Of a stretch of 64,000 nt of DNA, positions 1 through 12,100 are shown in pieces. Both the position numbers and the translations under genes were made by a program. Source of the DNA: Mesodorylaimus sp. YZB2_4 (lineage: Eukaryota > Nematoda > Enoplea > Dorylaimida > Dorylaimidae). How positions within the stretch are numbered: the stretch's first letter is position 1; each line of letters starts with the position of its first letter. Below the pieces are notes generated by a model. That model saw only the letters and a list, made by a program, of their open reading frames with translations. It was not told where the DNA came from and did not search any database. The stretch lies in the NCBI GenBank assembly GCA_030248295.1, contig JASANH010000497.1:186001-250000 (forward strand), read 5' to 3'.

Positions 1-3000
1 AAAATCAAAAATTGTTATTAAAACGACGACATATCGAACAATTGAAAGAACGTGAATATTCGAATTATTCGTGGTCGGATTTAGTGGCGTCGGGTGTTGT
101 GGAATATATCGATACGATGGAGGAGGAAACTGTCATGTTGGCCATGACACCAGAAGATTTGAATACGGAATATTGCGATTCGTATACTCATTGCGAAATA
201 CATCCGAGTATGATCTTGGGTGTTTGCGCGAGTATTATTCCGTTTCCCGATCATAATCAGTCGCCCAGGAACACTTATCAATCGGCCATGGGCAAGCAGG
301 CCATGGGCGTGTACACCACCAATTTCCACGTACGAATGGATACGTTGGCGCACGTTTTATGGTATCCCCAAAAACCGTTGGTCACGACGAGATCGATGGA
401 ATATTTACGATTTAATGAATTACCGGCCGGAATTAATGCGATCGTGGCCATTTTATCTTATACGGGATATAATCAAGAAGATTCGGTTATTATGAATTCG
501 TCGGGTATTGATCGCGGATTATTTCGATCGGTATTTTTCCGAAGTTATCGCGATCAAGAATCGAATCGTGATAGTTATAATGAGGAGATAATCGAGAAAC
601 CGACTCGTGAAACGTGTCAAGGCATGAGGCACGCCATTTATGATAAATTGGACGACGATGGTATTATATCGCCGGGTGTTCGAGTGTCGGGCGAAGATGT
701 GGTGATCGGAAAGACGATCACGTTGCCCGAAGGAGAAGACGACGATTTACAACAAACTACCAAGTAAGGCTGGGAAACCATGTTTTACCCGGGCGTGGAG
801 CAGGTGGTGTGAAATGAGGACCCGTGTCCGAGGGATGGAGTCGAGTGGGTGACATGGATGAATTGATTGTGGGTAAAAGCGAGGTTCAGACCAGGGAGCC
901 TGCGAAGGTGTGGGAAAGATGGGTTAGAAGCTGAAACTATGTTTTACCCTCGCATGGAGCAAGGGATTGGGCCTTACCCCTGTCTGCAGGATGGGTTACA
1001 ATGAGATTCAGATCAAGGAGCCTGTGCTGGTGTGGTAAAGATGGTTTAGAAACTGAAACTATATTTTACCTGTGCATGGAATAGGTAATGTGATGTGAGA
1101 ATGCCAGTTTTGGTTGGCCTGACTTAGGATGAGATGAGTACGCGTCTGCAGGATGGGTTTAGGTGGGTTACAATGAGATTCAGATCAAGGAGCCTGTGAA
1201 GGTGTAAAGATGGTTTAGAAGCTGAAACCATATTTTACCTGTGCATGGAATAGGTGATGTGATGTGAGAATGCCAGTTTTGGTTGGCCTGACTGAGGATG
1301 AGATGAGTCCGCGTCTGCAGGATGGGTTTAGGTTGATGAACTGATTGTGCGTAAAAATGAGTCAAGATAAGGAGCCTGAGGGAGGTGTAGAAAGGGTTTT
1401 TGGGAGCTGAAACTGGGTGATGTGATGTGCCAGTTTTGTTCCGGGCTGGCACGATTAGTAAAGTTCTTGCGGGTCGGTGGAAGACTGATTGTGGGTAAAA
1501 TCGAGGAGCCTGCAAGCTGAAACTGGATTTTACCCGAGGTATGGCAGCGCAGATGATGCGATGTGGTGTGCCAGTTTCGGCCGGGGCTGGCACGATGAAA
1601 TGAGGCCACTGCGGATTGGGAAGCAGTTTAGGTGGACATGGATGAGCTGACTGTGGGCTAAATGAGTTTCGGATGAAGGAACCTGGTGAGATGTAGCGAG
1701 GGTGTTCCCGAAGCTGAAACTATGTTTTACCCGGGCATGGAGCGGGTAATGTGAAGGGATGTGATATGCCAGTATCGGGTTGGGCCTGATCAAGGATGAA
1801 GTGAGACCGCTGTCTGCGAAATGGCATCAATGAGATGATTGTGGGTAATAATAGGTTTCAGATCCAGGCCTGCAAGAGAGGGTAACTCGCCGATTGAAGA
1901 GGTGACAATGGTTGCTGGGTGCAAATTCACAGCCTTGACTATCTTTGGCCAGAATGGATTTGGTTTCCTACTGCCAGATGTCACTTTTGGAGTCCTTGCC
2001 TGTACTCGGAGACTCCAAGTTGGAGTGGTCGCATGAGGGCGTTGGGAGCCAATGATGTCAGCATGACTAGGTCGGAGGATTTGATCCATGCTAGCTCTCC
2101 GCCTCGAGTAGTTGGTACCCGGTCGACTGTGTGTGGGCCGCACCATATCTGGTCTCCCAGGTGTCACACCTAGCCTCATGAGGATGCGGATATGCAGCGT
2201 GTATTGATTATAGGAAATACGTGAAACGGGACGCGTCGACGTTTCTGCGCAGTAGCGAGACGGGTATCGTTGATCAGGTGATGGTGACCTTGAATTCGGA
2301 CGGGAATAAATTCGTGAAGATTCGGGTCCGGTCGACTCGATTGCCTCAAATTGGTGACAAATTCGCCAGTCGACACGGCCAGAAGGGTACGATGGGGATG
2401 ATGTATCGTCAGGAGGACATGCCATTCACGGCCGAAGGTATAACGCCCGACATAATCATCAATCCGCACGCTATACCCAGTCGAATGACGGTCGGCCATT
2501 TGATCGAGTGTCTGCAAGGCAAAGTGTCGGCCAATAAGGGCGAGATCGGCGACGCCACGCCCTTCAACGATACGGTCAACGTGCAGAAGATCAGCACCCT
2601 GTTGAAGGAATACGATTACCATCTCAGGGGCAACGAAGTCATGTACAATGGATTCACGGGACGAAAATTGAACGCGCAGGTGAGTGCCAGGGGCTCCCCC
2701 ACCGTATGTGCTGCGAAAAGTCAGGTTTCTGGTGGCAGATTCGAATTTGAAATTGGCGGGAAAATGTAACATTTAGGGATAGTCAGGGACTCGGAGAAGG
2801 ATTCTGGGAAATCAGGAGGAATGAGAAATTTAGAGTGCGAACTGGGGGGCTCCCTCAACGACTGTGGCTGGGGGTAGGAAAGGTGAGGTTTCCGGTGGCA
2901 GATTCGAATTTGAAATTGGCGGGAAAACGTACATTCGGGTCTCTGGTTAGACAGTCAGGGAATCGGAGAATAGGTCTGGAATTATTCCATTTCCTGAGCA

Positions 3001-5357
3001 TTATCAGTCAGAGATGGGAAACTGTCGGGAACATGCGCTGTAGGGTTCTAGAAAATCGAAGGTAATGAGAATTTTGGAACCAAAATCAGTGGCGATTGAA
3101 GATTCTGTTCTAAATCCTCTAATCCTATCAAATTGGTGGGAACCCTGCGAGCTAGGATCGACCGTTCAACCTCGTAGGAGTACGCTCGACCCTGGCCTGT
3201 GACAGGTTTGAAATTTCGAATTACCCGCTTTTCTTAAAAACTGGAATTTATGTGCGCATTAGTGCTGTATTGAAAAAAGGCGAGAGAGCAATGAGTTGTG
3301 GGATAATGGGAATTGAGACGAGGCTCGATCGAATTAGCTGCCGTATATCCGGGACCACCTCAGACTTGTCCAATATGAGGACATCCCTGAATCATGGTCA
3401 TTTGAATCTTAGTGTGTGTGAAAGTGGTGTAAAATGTACCCATATTGAGATGGAAGGGATTTAGGAGAATGTTGCCGAGTTCAGGGTACTGCCCATGTTT
3501 CTGCACTGACCAGCCTGGCCTCGTAATCGAGCAATGTTTTCCCCGGTTTCAGGTTTTCCTCGGCCCGACCTATTATCAGCGTTTGAAGCACATGGTCGAT
3601 GATAAGATTCACTCGCGTGCACGCGGTCCGTTGCAGATGATGGCCAGGCAGCCTATGGAAGGCCGTTCGAGGTGAGTGCTGGGCGTGGTTGGTAAATGTA
3701 TGATTTGTGCACTTGAAGATGGCATAGTTGGAACTATATTTTACCCAATGTTGCACTCGCAGTTCTTGTGAAATTTTGTTTTGGGCAGGACTACTCTAGA
3801 TCAGAGTCTAAGCAGCCAGCGAGTATCCGAAACCCAGTCCCAGGCAATGAGGGGGGGGTGGGGCCATTAGGCAAAAAAAGATTTTGCATTTTAAACGAAA
3901 GAGGAAGCGCAGCCTAGAATTGATGCGGGAATATTGAAAAAGAAGTATGATATTCAGATTTAGCATCCAAGTTTCGGAGGATGGCTAAAATTTTTGGCCT
4001 CCAAAACTAATGCAAAATAAAGTCGAAATTCTTGGTTTGAAAAGCGAGGACCATTGAGAAATAAAAATTTCGACTTGTGAAAAATAGTTGAAATGGCTGT
4101 TCAGAATTTTGGCTATCCCCAAATCTGAATATCATGTCCTCCTACATCGATTTTCGAGTGTAAGAAGGGTCATACAAGGTTGGAAAAGTTGAAGAAAATA
4201 AGAGTTTTTTAACCGAAATCAGGGAAAACTGGGAAGCTGGGATTTTGAGGCTAAAAAATTTCGAATCTCCCGCCTTTTCTATGTGCTGGTCGATCATGCT
4301 AGAAGTCAGTGAATAATTCAAAATTGATGAAGTAGTGGGAGGACAGTATAAAAATATTCAGGAAAAACCAAATTTTTGTCTGGTAAACCTTGAAAAATCG
4401 GGGAAGATCATTTTCCACTCCTTGTGTGAATTCTTGGGGGGATCGATGTACCGTGTAATATGAGGAGGAAAGGTCTGTGAATGTGGAAATATGTGATTAG
4501 TGTCAGGTGGATTGCTTTGAGAGTATTGACAGAAAACCAATGCGCAGGCTTTACACATTGCAAAATTTGAATTTCCCGCTTCCATTTGTGTGGATTTTCT
4601 GCTTATAATAATTTTACATAGACCGACTAAGGACCATTTCACAGGCTTCGTATATTGCATAATTTGAATTTCCCGCTTGGAACCGCTTATGACTATATTA
4701 CATGGATAAAAAAGTCCTTACTTCAAAGACTGTGCGCAAGTTGTTTGAATTTTCTGTTGAAAGTTTTTCCGATTTTTATGGCTTTAATTGATCATCTTTT
4801 TCAAAAAGTTGCAAGAAGTTGTTGCTATTCTGTTCGAAAAAGCTACAAGCTTTGGAGTTAGGAACTTTTAGTCAATGTAAAAATGCCATAAGCGGGTTGC
4901 AGCGGGAAATTTAAATTTTGCTTAGTAAGATATGTGGGCAGACCCGGGTCGTAGCGGTTAAGGCGTCTCCCTTTGACTCACTCGCAGGTGAGGGTTCGAC
5001 TCCCGCCCGGGTCAAAAGTTATTATCAGTGTAAGTTCTCGAGTTGATAAAGTATGAGAGTATTTTCAGGGATGGTGGTTTACGTTTTGGCGAGATGGAAC
5101 GCGATTGTCAAATTGCTCACGGAGCGGCTCAATTTCTTCGCGAGCGGTTATTCGAAGTGTCGGACCCATATTCAGTGCATGTCTGCAATATGTGCGGATT
5201 GATCGCCATCGCCAATGTGCGCACGAATAATTTCGAATGTCGAGGATGTCGAAATAAAACGCAAATTAGTCGCGTTCGTTTGCCCTATGCTTGCAAATTG
5301 TTGTTCCAAGAATTAATGTCCATGAGTATCGCGCCTAGGATGATGGTGACGAAATGA
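1..5357 (+). CDS. POLR2B: RNA polymerase II second-largest subunit (RPB2), 3' part, 4 exons
   Basis: The gene enters from the left edge. Exons are 1-763, 2214-2679, 3553-3671 and 5069-5357 (stop TGA 5355-5357); all junctions are GT-AG and in phase (AA|G, CAG|GTT, AG|G). RPB2 forms half of the Pol II active cleft in the nucleus. Visible family signatures are the near-universal [20 protein letters not shown] block, GYNQEDSVI, the active-site segment [13 protein letters not shown], the hybrid-binding/anchor region ([20 protein letters not shown]), [12 protein letters not shown], and a C-terminal zinc site C-x2-C ... C-x2-C (CNMCG, CRGCRNK). The protein ends RMMVTK, right at the usual length. The N-terminal half lies outside the window. 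Codons in exon 1 are AT-ending, in exon 2 more C/G-ending. No frame damage is seen. Confidence 0.97.
764..2213. repeat. RPB2 intron 1: degenerate tandem array, about 170-bp period
   Basis: The intron starts at GTAAGG and is almost filled by a degraded array. A block including GATCAAGGAGCCTG recurs at 1011 and 1183 (period 172). Each unit carries the phrase GCTGAAACTATGTTTTACCC or a variant (near 776, 936, 1053, 1223, 1518, 1712). The first unit abuts the donor site. The same GAAACTAT-TTTACCC phrase occurs in introns of other genes in the window. The long reverse-strand open frames here are a by-product of the repeats. Confidence 0.8.
2680..3552. repeat. RPB2 intron 2 with a tandem duplication
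   Basis: Two copies of a segment of roughly 180 bp lie at about 2685-2830 and 2845-2985. Both contain GTGGCAGATTCGAATTTGAA followed by ATTGGCGGGAAAA and then a shared GTCAGGG-A-TCGGAG tail. The rest of the intron shows no feature I can name. Confidence 0.65.
3672..5068. other. RPB2 intron 3, non-coding
   Basis: AT-rich intron holding a tRNA-like sequence (separate entry), a GGAACTATATTTTACCC motif at 3729, and two copies of the dispersed TTTGAATTTCCCGC motif at about 4566 and 4665, the second followed by CCGCTTATGAC. No open frame with coding character is present. Confidence 0.6.
4941..5013 (+). repeat. tRNA-like sequence (SINE head or tRNA pseudogene)
   Basis: The 73-nt stretch has a perfect 7-bp acceptor pairing (GACCCGG with CCGGGTC), a D-arm/A-box (CGTAGCGGTTAAGGCG) and a T-arm with GGTTCGACTCC (B box) and one mismatch. 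The bases where the anticodon stem should be (CTCCC against CACTC) do not pair, so a working tRNA is unlikely. A relative lies on the minus strand at 47731-47813, sharing GCGG-TTAAGGCGT and GAGGGTTCGACTCCCGC, which favours a tRNA-derived SINE family. Confidence 0.6.
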
Positions 5358-6162
5358 AATTGTGTGTGAAGGGCAGCTTTTTTGTGGTCAGATCGTGGAG
5401 TTTGGTGATTTTCTTTTGAAATCCTGTAATTCGATGGTTTTTCTTTTGAAATCGTACACTTTATTGCTTTTTCTTGTGAAGTTGTGTAATTTCGTGTTTT
5501 TTTCTTTGAAATCGTGGAATTTAATCTGTTTTTTTCTTCTGAAATCGTGGAATTTGATGGTTTTGTCTTCTGAAATTATGTAATTTGGTACTTTTTTCTT
5601 TGAACTCGTAGAATTCGATGTTTTTCTTCTGTTTTCCGTTAGCATTCGTGGACCTTATGTAAAAATTTTAAAATTTCTAGTGCACTTGTGAGAAAAGACA
5701 AGAAAAAAAGAGAAAGTAGATAAAGCACGGAATTCAAATTCGAATTTCCCGCCTTGATGTAAGCAGTCGGCGTACCTGCGGCCATCGCGTCTTGGCTCAG
5801 AAAACGTTGAAGAGAATGATCGAAAATCGAATTTCTACTCGAAATTTTTCGAGGTATTACAAAAATATCGATTTCTAATCAATATTTTATCATTTATCGC
5901 AAGTCGGTATTTCATAAATTTATATGCGCGGAATGTGCGCGTAAACGTCGCCTAGTCTCGACACGAAATTCGCGCACACTTTTTGCGCCCGCCGTCTATT
6001 CTCTGCCGTCAGCAAATATTGATCGAAATTGAAAATAATTACTCAAAATATTTTCAAAATTTCTAGCAGATTTTAAAAAAGTAAGTATTTTGATTTATTT
6101 AAAAAAGTTAACGCTTTTATTCCTTGATTTTTCTAGAAATCTTTTTTTCTATATTCTAAAAC
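5358..6162. promoter_or_regulatory. Intergenic: RPB2 3' flank and upstream region of the NRF1-like gene
   Basis: From 5395 to about 5640 there is a degenerate tandem repeat built on TTTTTCTT-TGAAATCGTG with a unit of about 35 bp. From 5935 to 6000 a CpG-rich patch (ATGCGCGGAATGTGCGCG, then GCGCACACTTTTTGCGCCCG) contrasts with the AT-rich surroundings and is the best promoter candidate for the downstream gene. A TTTTTCTAG acceptor-like site sits 28 nt before the ATG. Confidence 0.45.
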
Positions 6163-9100
6163 ATGGCTAATAGGCGTGTCAAATTGCCGCCTTTAGTTTT
6201 GGATGGCGAAGCAAAAGTTTTACATCGAATGACGATAGTAAGTTTAAAAATTTTATTCGTTTTCTTTAAATATTTTTAAAAAAATTGTTTCTTTTCCCAG
6301 CGCGAATTACACGTTTGTTTAACACGTGCATTGCGCGTTGCTGGCGGTGATTCGTTGGAAGAATCTGGACGAAGCGTTTTTTCAATTATGGAACAACCAC
6401 CTTGGTGGCCGCCAGAATTACCATTCGATGCTAAATTCGCCACGAAAATTCCACCGGAAAATGTAAGTTTCCAGAAAAGAAATGTGAAATCAAAAATAGT
6501 TCAAATTTTTACTTAATCTTAATGTGTGGTTTTCTCAATTTTAGCGCAGCGTATGTTATCGTCATTTACTCAGTTCGTGTTATTCGTATTATCAACAAGA
6601 AGATACGTTGCATTTATTCGATAATACGCCCGGCGAAGCGCCTCGATGGCGTCTCGTTCAAGACGGTGACAATTATACCATTTATAGTCGATTTCCTGAA
6701 CGAGCTATTTGGACGTATTCTACAAATTTTCAGGTACTTTTTTTTAGTTCAAGGAGTTTAAAACTGAATCCTTTTTTTACTTTTTATTGAAATAAATTTT
6801 ATTAAGGTTTTTCTGAAAATTTGATTATCGGAATGCCAGTATTTTCCCACCCGCTTTTCTACGTAATTCCAAAGTGTAATAAAATTTCAAATTTTACGCA
6901 AGGTTTTTAGTTGGAAAAACAATTTTTAATCATTTAGATTTCTCTAAATTTAAATACCCTGCTATTTGTCATAAGCGGCTACAGTACACCGCAGGTTGCA
7001 TATGTTTCGGCGGGAATTTGAAATTTTGAATTTTTTAGATTTTGCCGTTAATTACGTTATCGGCTAAACAAACTGAACAATATCGAGCGGCGATGTCGGC
7101 TCGTGGTGAACAATTGAAAGAAAAGAAGAAAACCGATTTAGTAATTCGTACGAGAAGTCAAAAAGCGAATGCTCCATCGAATTCGCGCCACGAAACGGAT
7201 GGCGACGATGAGCAAACTGGTGACGAATCGCCTTTATCGCCAAAGACACGAGAACAATTTCAATTATCGCCCGATGGAAGTCCTCGACGTATTTCGATCA
7301 TGAATCGATTGCCGACATCGCATCGATTCGCTGCCACAGAAATGTTCGGGGGTAAGTTTTTTCGATTATTTCGTTAATTATGTCAATTTAATTTTAAAAA
7401 TAAGTTGAAAAAATGTCAATTTAATTTTAAAATAAGTTGAAAAAATGTCAATTTAATTTTAAAAAAAGTTGAAAAAATGAATGAATTTTTTATTTTTGAG
7501 AAATAGATTAGAAAATTAAGACAGGGTTTTTGTAATGGCGAATATGAAAATTTGCCTAGTGGAAGTTTTGGTTTCATGCTTTTTTTCTTTATTGAACCCC
7601 ATAAGCTTATGGCTATGCAAGAATCAAAAATATATTTTTCACCTTCTCTGTATGGAAATTGGCGTAAAAACGTGTTTCTTGTGTGATATCGCCCATAAGT
7701 CGCTCACTATTCGTCCTATTATCTAGAATATATCAAAATGACTGCAAGATAATAAGCTATCGAATGCTGTTTTCAAAAATCTTGTAAGTCTGATCGTTCG
7801 TGAGATATTACCACCAAAAGTCAAAATTCAAAATTCGAAATTCCCGCGCATTTATGTGCGATTAGCGCAAAATAAGACCCCCTGCAAATTAGACCGTATG
7901 CCCCTTGGTAACTTCTTCCATAAAATGTAGGTGTCTTATTTACTTTTGCTTGTCATGTTAGGGTCAAGGTTGAAAAAAACTGGTTTTTTGGCCAAAATTA
8001 CGAGCTGGGGTTTTGCTTCTCGATCATTCGACTTCGATCGTTAACCGTTATGGAAGCCAGACGTAGCCTATCAGATTGAGGAGAAAAAATTCTATTGAAT
8101 GAATCCTTTCGCATGTTCAGAAGTCACACAGAACCGAGTGCAGGATGCGCTGATCTAACGCGTACCCTGTCGCGAGCTGTGCGGCTGGCGACGCGTCCGC
8201 GACTGCTTTCGTTGCAGTCGCAAATAGTCGCAGACACGTTGCAGGGTCAGATCTTTCTACTTCGATCGCGGGCTATAATGGCAGTTGTATGACGTGTTTG
8301 TCCAGTGTACACTGGCGGCTGGCAACTGTTGCTAAGGTTTCTGTGACGCTTTCTTTGCGGTCGCAAATAGTCGCAGACACGTTGCAAGTGTCGATCTTTC
8401 TATTTCGATCGCGGGCTATTATGGCAGTTGTATGACGTGTTTGTCCAGTGTACACTGGCGGCTGGCGACTGTTGCTCAGGTTTCTGTGACGCTTTCTTTG
8501 CGGTCGCAAATAGTCGCAGACACGTTGCAAGTGTCGATCTTTCTATTTCGATCGCGGGCTATTATGGCAGTTGTATGACGTGTTTGTCCAGTGTACACTG
8601 GCGGCTGGCGACTGTTGCTTAGGTTTCTGTAACGCTTTCTTTGCAGTCGCAAATAGTCGTAGACGCCTCGCAGCTCTCGACAGAGTATTCTTTAGAAAAA
8701 CTCGTCCTGAAAAAGGGTATTTGTGACTTGGTTACCTCGGAAAGGACGAATGCTGTAGCATTTTTTCTGCTCCACAAGATAGGCTACATATGTGCGGTTT
8801 CCATAAAAACCTGCGATCGAAGTCGATAGATCGAGAAATAATTTCATAGCTGATGACTTGATGGTTTTTTGCGATTTTGACCCTAACATTTAACGACAAA
8901 GTATATAACATATCTATATTTTCTGAAAGCGGGTGTCAAGCGGCAGATATGGTGAAGTTTTCAGGGGTTTAGCTCTTTCTATTTCGATTTATTCAAACAT
9001 GAATGCGCGGGAAATTTCGATTTTGACTTATAGCGGGAATATCTCACGAACGGTCAGACTTGAGGAATTTTTTAAAATAGCATTCGATAGCTTATCGTCT

Positions 9101-12100
9101 TGCGGTCATTTTGATATATTTTAGATTATTACAGGAGGAATATTGAGCGAGATATGACCGATATCGCCCAAGCGTTTTCCTTCTAAGTATACTTATCTAG
9201 ATTTTTGGAATCTATGTAATTTCAAGAATTGTCTACACTAAAATTTTTTAGTTGGATGTGAATTTGAAAATGTTTGTTTTCAAGTCGTCATCGACTCATT
9301 GATCACGATTTACCTGTAAAAATCGATTTATCGATGAAAAGTTTTTTGTAGAGCAAGTACCAGAAAAAGAATCGAAGACGGAATTACGTTGTTCGAAATG
9401 TAATGCGAAATTTGAGAAAAAATACGATTTATTGGAACATTTAGTACGTTTCAAAAATCAATCGTCTTGTAATTTAGAGTCGAAAGAAAAAGAAGAGGAA
9501 ATGAAAAAAAATTTGTCACTTTGTCTCGGTTTGAAATTATTACCGCGTGAATGCGTAGAATTTTATGAAAAATCGATGAATAATTTTTCGAAATCGAAAC
9601 AATTATTTCGACGAAAATGGAAACCGCAATTTATCGGATGTCAATTACCATTATCGTCGGAATTGGGACGTCGTTTATTTCAACCGGAAGAAAAATTAAT
9701 TAGCGACGATGAAAAATTTCATGAGAATTTTTTACCATACGAACGTTATTGCCGCACTCGAACGGATTGCGAAATCGGAGGTGAAGAATCGATGGAATTA
9801 GAAGAAATTGGAGAAGACAATAAAAATAAAAAGGAAGAAGAAAAAGAAAAAACTTTGAACAAAGAAAAAAATGGAACGAATTCGCTTTGCGGTTCGGCTT
9901 TGGATGGACGAGCGCCGGATTTGAAGAAAAGAATTAAAAAAATAACGACGAATAATTTGGATGGTTTTGTGAAAATTTATCCAATCGTCTATCGTCCGCC
10001 TCGTTTAATTTATCATACGCATACGTATAAATTTTCGATGGCAGAATATCGACGATATGCGAGGATGGAAAAAAATGGTGGATTAAATTATGAAGCGAGA
10101 GAATTATTAAAAAATTGTCGACCGATAAGAATAAATTTATATCGATTGGGTGAAGATGAATTAAAAGAATATGGAATTTCGTTGAAAGAAAGTGAAGAAG
10201 AAAATGAAACTGAAACTGATAACGACGATTCTGATGATACGTGTATTGGACCACCGGGACCAAAATGTTCGAAAAAAAGAGTGCCGAGGGTAAGAGAAAG
10301 TTTTTTAGATTTGGATTATTTTTGAGCGGGAAACTTAAAGCCACGTGGGAGGGGGGTTTCTATTAAAATGTAAAGGAATTCTTTTATTGGTTTCAGCCGC
10401 CAGGGTACACTTGAGAAGTGCGCGGCTCGCGACTGTAGGGCGCACCACGCAACCCCCCCAGCAACACCACCCCCCCCCCCCCCCCCCCCCCCGCCTCTTT
10501 TTTCAGGGTTCTGCGACCTCTTTCTTTGCAGTCGCGAATAGTCGCGGACGCGTTGGAAGTCCTAATCTTTTGATTTCTACCGCGGGTTTTCGTAGAAGCT
10601 GGGGGGAAGTGTTTGCTAAGTGTATCCTAGCGGCTCGCGACTGTTTTGAGGGTCTGCGACCACGCAACGCTCCCATTAGCAACAGTCGCAGACACGTTTT
10701 AAGTGCGATCTCTCGACTGTGATCGCAGACTTTTATTGAAGCAAGACGACACGCTTTTCTAGCGTACCCTTGCGGCCTGCGACTGTTTTTCAAGCGTGTG
10801 CGACCGCTTTCTTTGCAGTCGCAAGAAGTCGCAGACACGTTGTAAGCGCCGATCTTTTTATTTCGATCGCGGGCTTCTATGGAAGCTACGGGAGGTGTTT
10901 GTCTAGTGTACCCAGGCGGCTCGCGACTGTTTTTTCCATTGAGAAATTTTGGAAGTCACTTTGGCGTTTCATTTTCTGTAAAATATAAGGGAATGTTTCA
11001 ATTAGATTCAGCCAGATGAAAATTTAAATTTATAAAATGGCGGGAAACTTAAGATTTGTATAATTTGAATTTTTCATTAATCGATAGGTTAAGCAAATGT
11101 AAGAATTGCCTTTTTACAAGACTAATGGCCCACCCTGTAAAAGAATATGCAAATAAGTATCGGATTTCTAAGATAATGGCTGAGATTTTTGGTTTTAGTT
11201 GACTAGGTTTTATCGTAGAAATTGCAGATTTTAAAGCGCTGTTTTACAGATTTAAGACAAGGTTTTTGTAGGAGAAGACCATGAAAAGTGGAAATTTTCG
11301 CCCTATGATTTTCTTTTCTTTTTTTGTACCCAAAAGTGAAAAATATTTTTTACTCCCTCAGGAAATCATAAAAACTGGTTGTATTGGCGATTTTGCCCAT
11401 ACCTTCTCAACTCATGGACCTAGAACAGCGCACATTATGCTAAAATGACCCCGTGTCAATGAGGTATCCAACGCTTTTTTAAAAAGTATTGTAGCTCTCA
11501 CAGTTCGTGAGATATTCCCACCAAAAGCTAAAACTCAAATTTTTTGCTCACAATGCAATTTTAGCTCGATACGGAGAAGAGAAGGCCCTATAATATTTTT
11601 ACCAGACAGGTATTTCGGCATGTTTTTTCAGAAAAGGATATGTTCTTATATATTTTTGAGTCAGAAGTAAGGGTAAAGATCGGGAAAAAACGGGGTTTCT
11701 GGATAAGATTTTCAGACATGGGTTTGATTTTACGATTTATAGACTTAAATCGCGTGCAACAATTAAAACCGGACATATCCCATCTTGTAGAACAGAAAAA
11801 ATGCTACAAATAGTGATCCTGTCTCAGTTTTATAAGTCATAAAAAGTCAGGTATGGGGGCTTGCGACGCGTCCGCGACTGTTTACGATTGCAGCGAAAGC
11901 GTGTGTGCGGTCGCAGACCCTCGAAAAATCAGTCGCAGGCCGCCAGGGTACACTAGAAAAACGTTTCGTCTAGCTTCGAACAGCCTACGATCAAAAGCGG
12001 AAGATCGGCACTTGCAAAGTGTTTGCCCAAACCCTCTAAAAACAGTCGCAGACATGTCGCGGGCCGCGCAGCGCCTGTCAAAGCGTATCTTAAAGAGCAG

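Noticed and set aside
1180-2425. Minus-strand frames in RPB2 intron 1
   Set aside because: Follow the period of the intronic array and overlap the antisense of RPB2 exon 2.
4941-5013. Functional tRNA gene
   Set aside because: Acceptor and T stems pair but the anticodon stem does not; a diverged relative elsewhere points to a SINE head.
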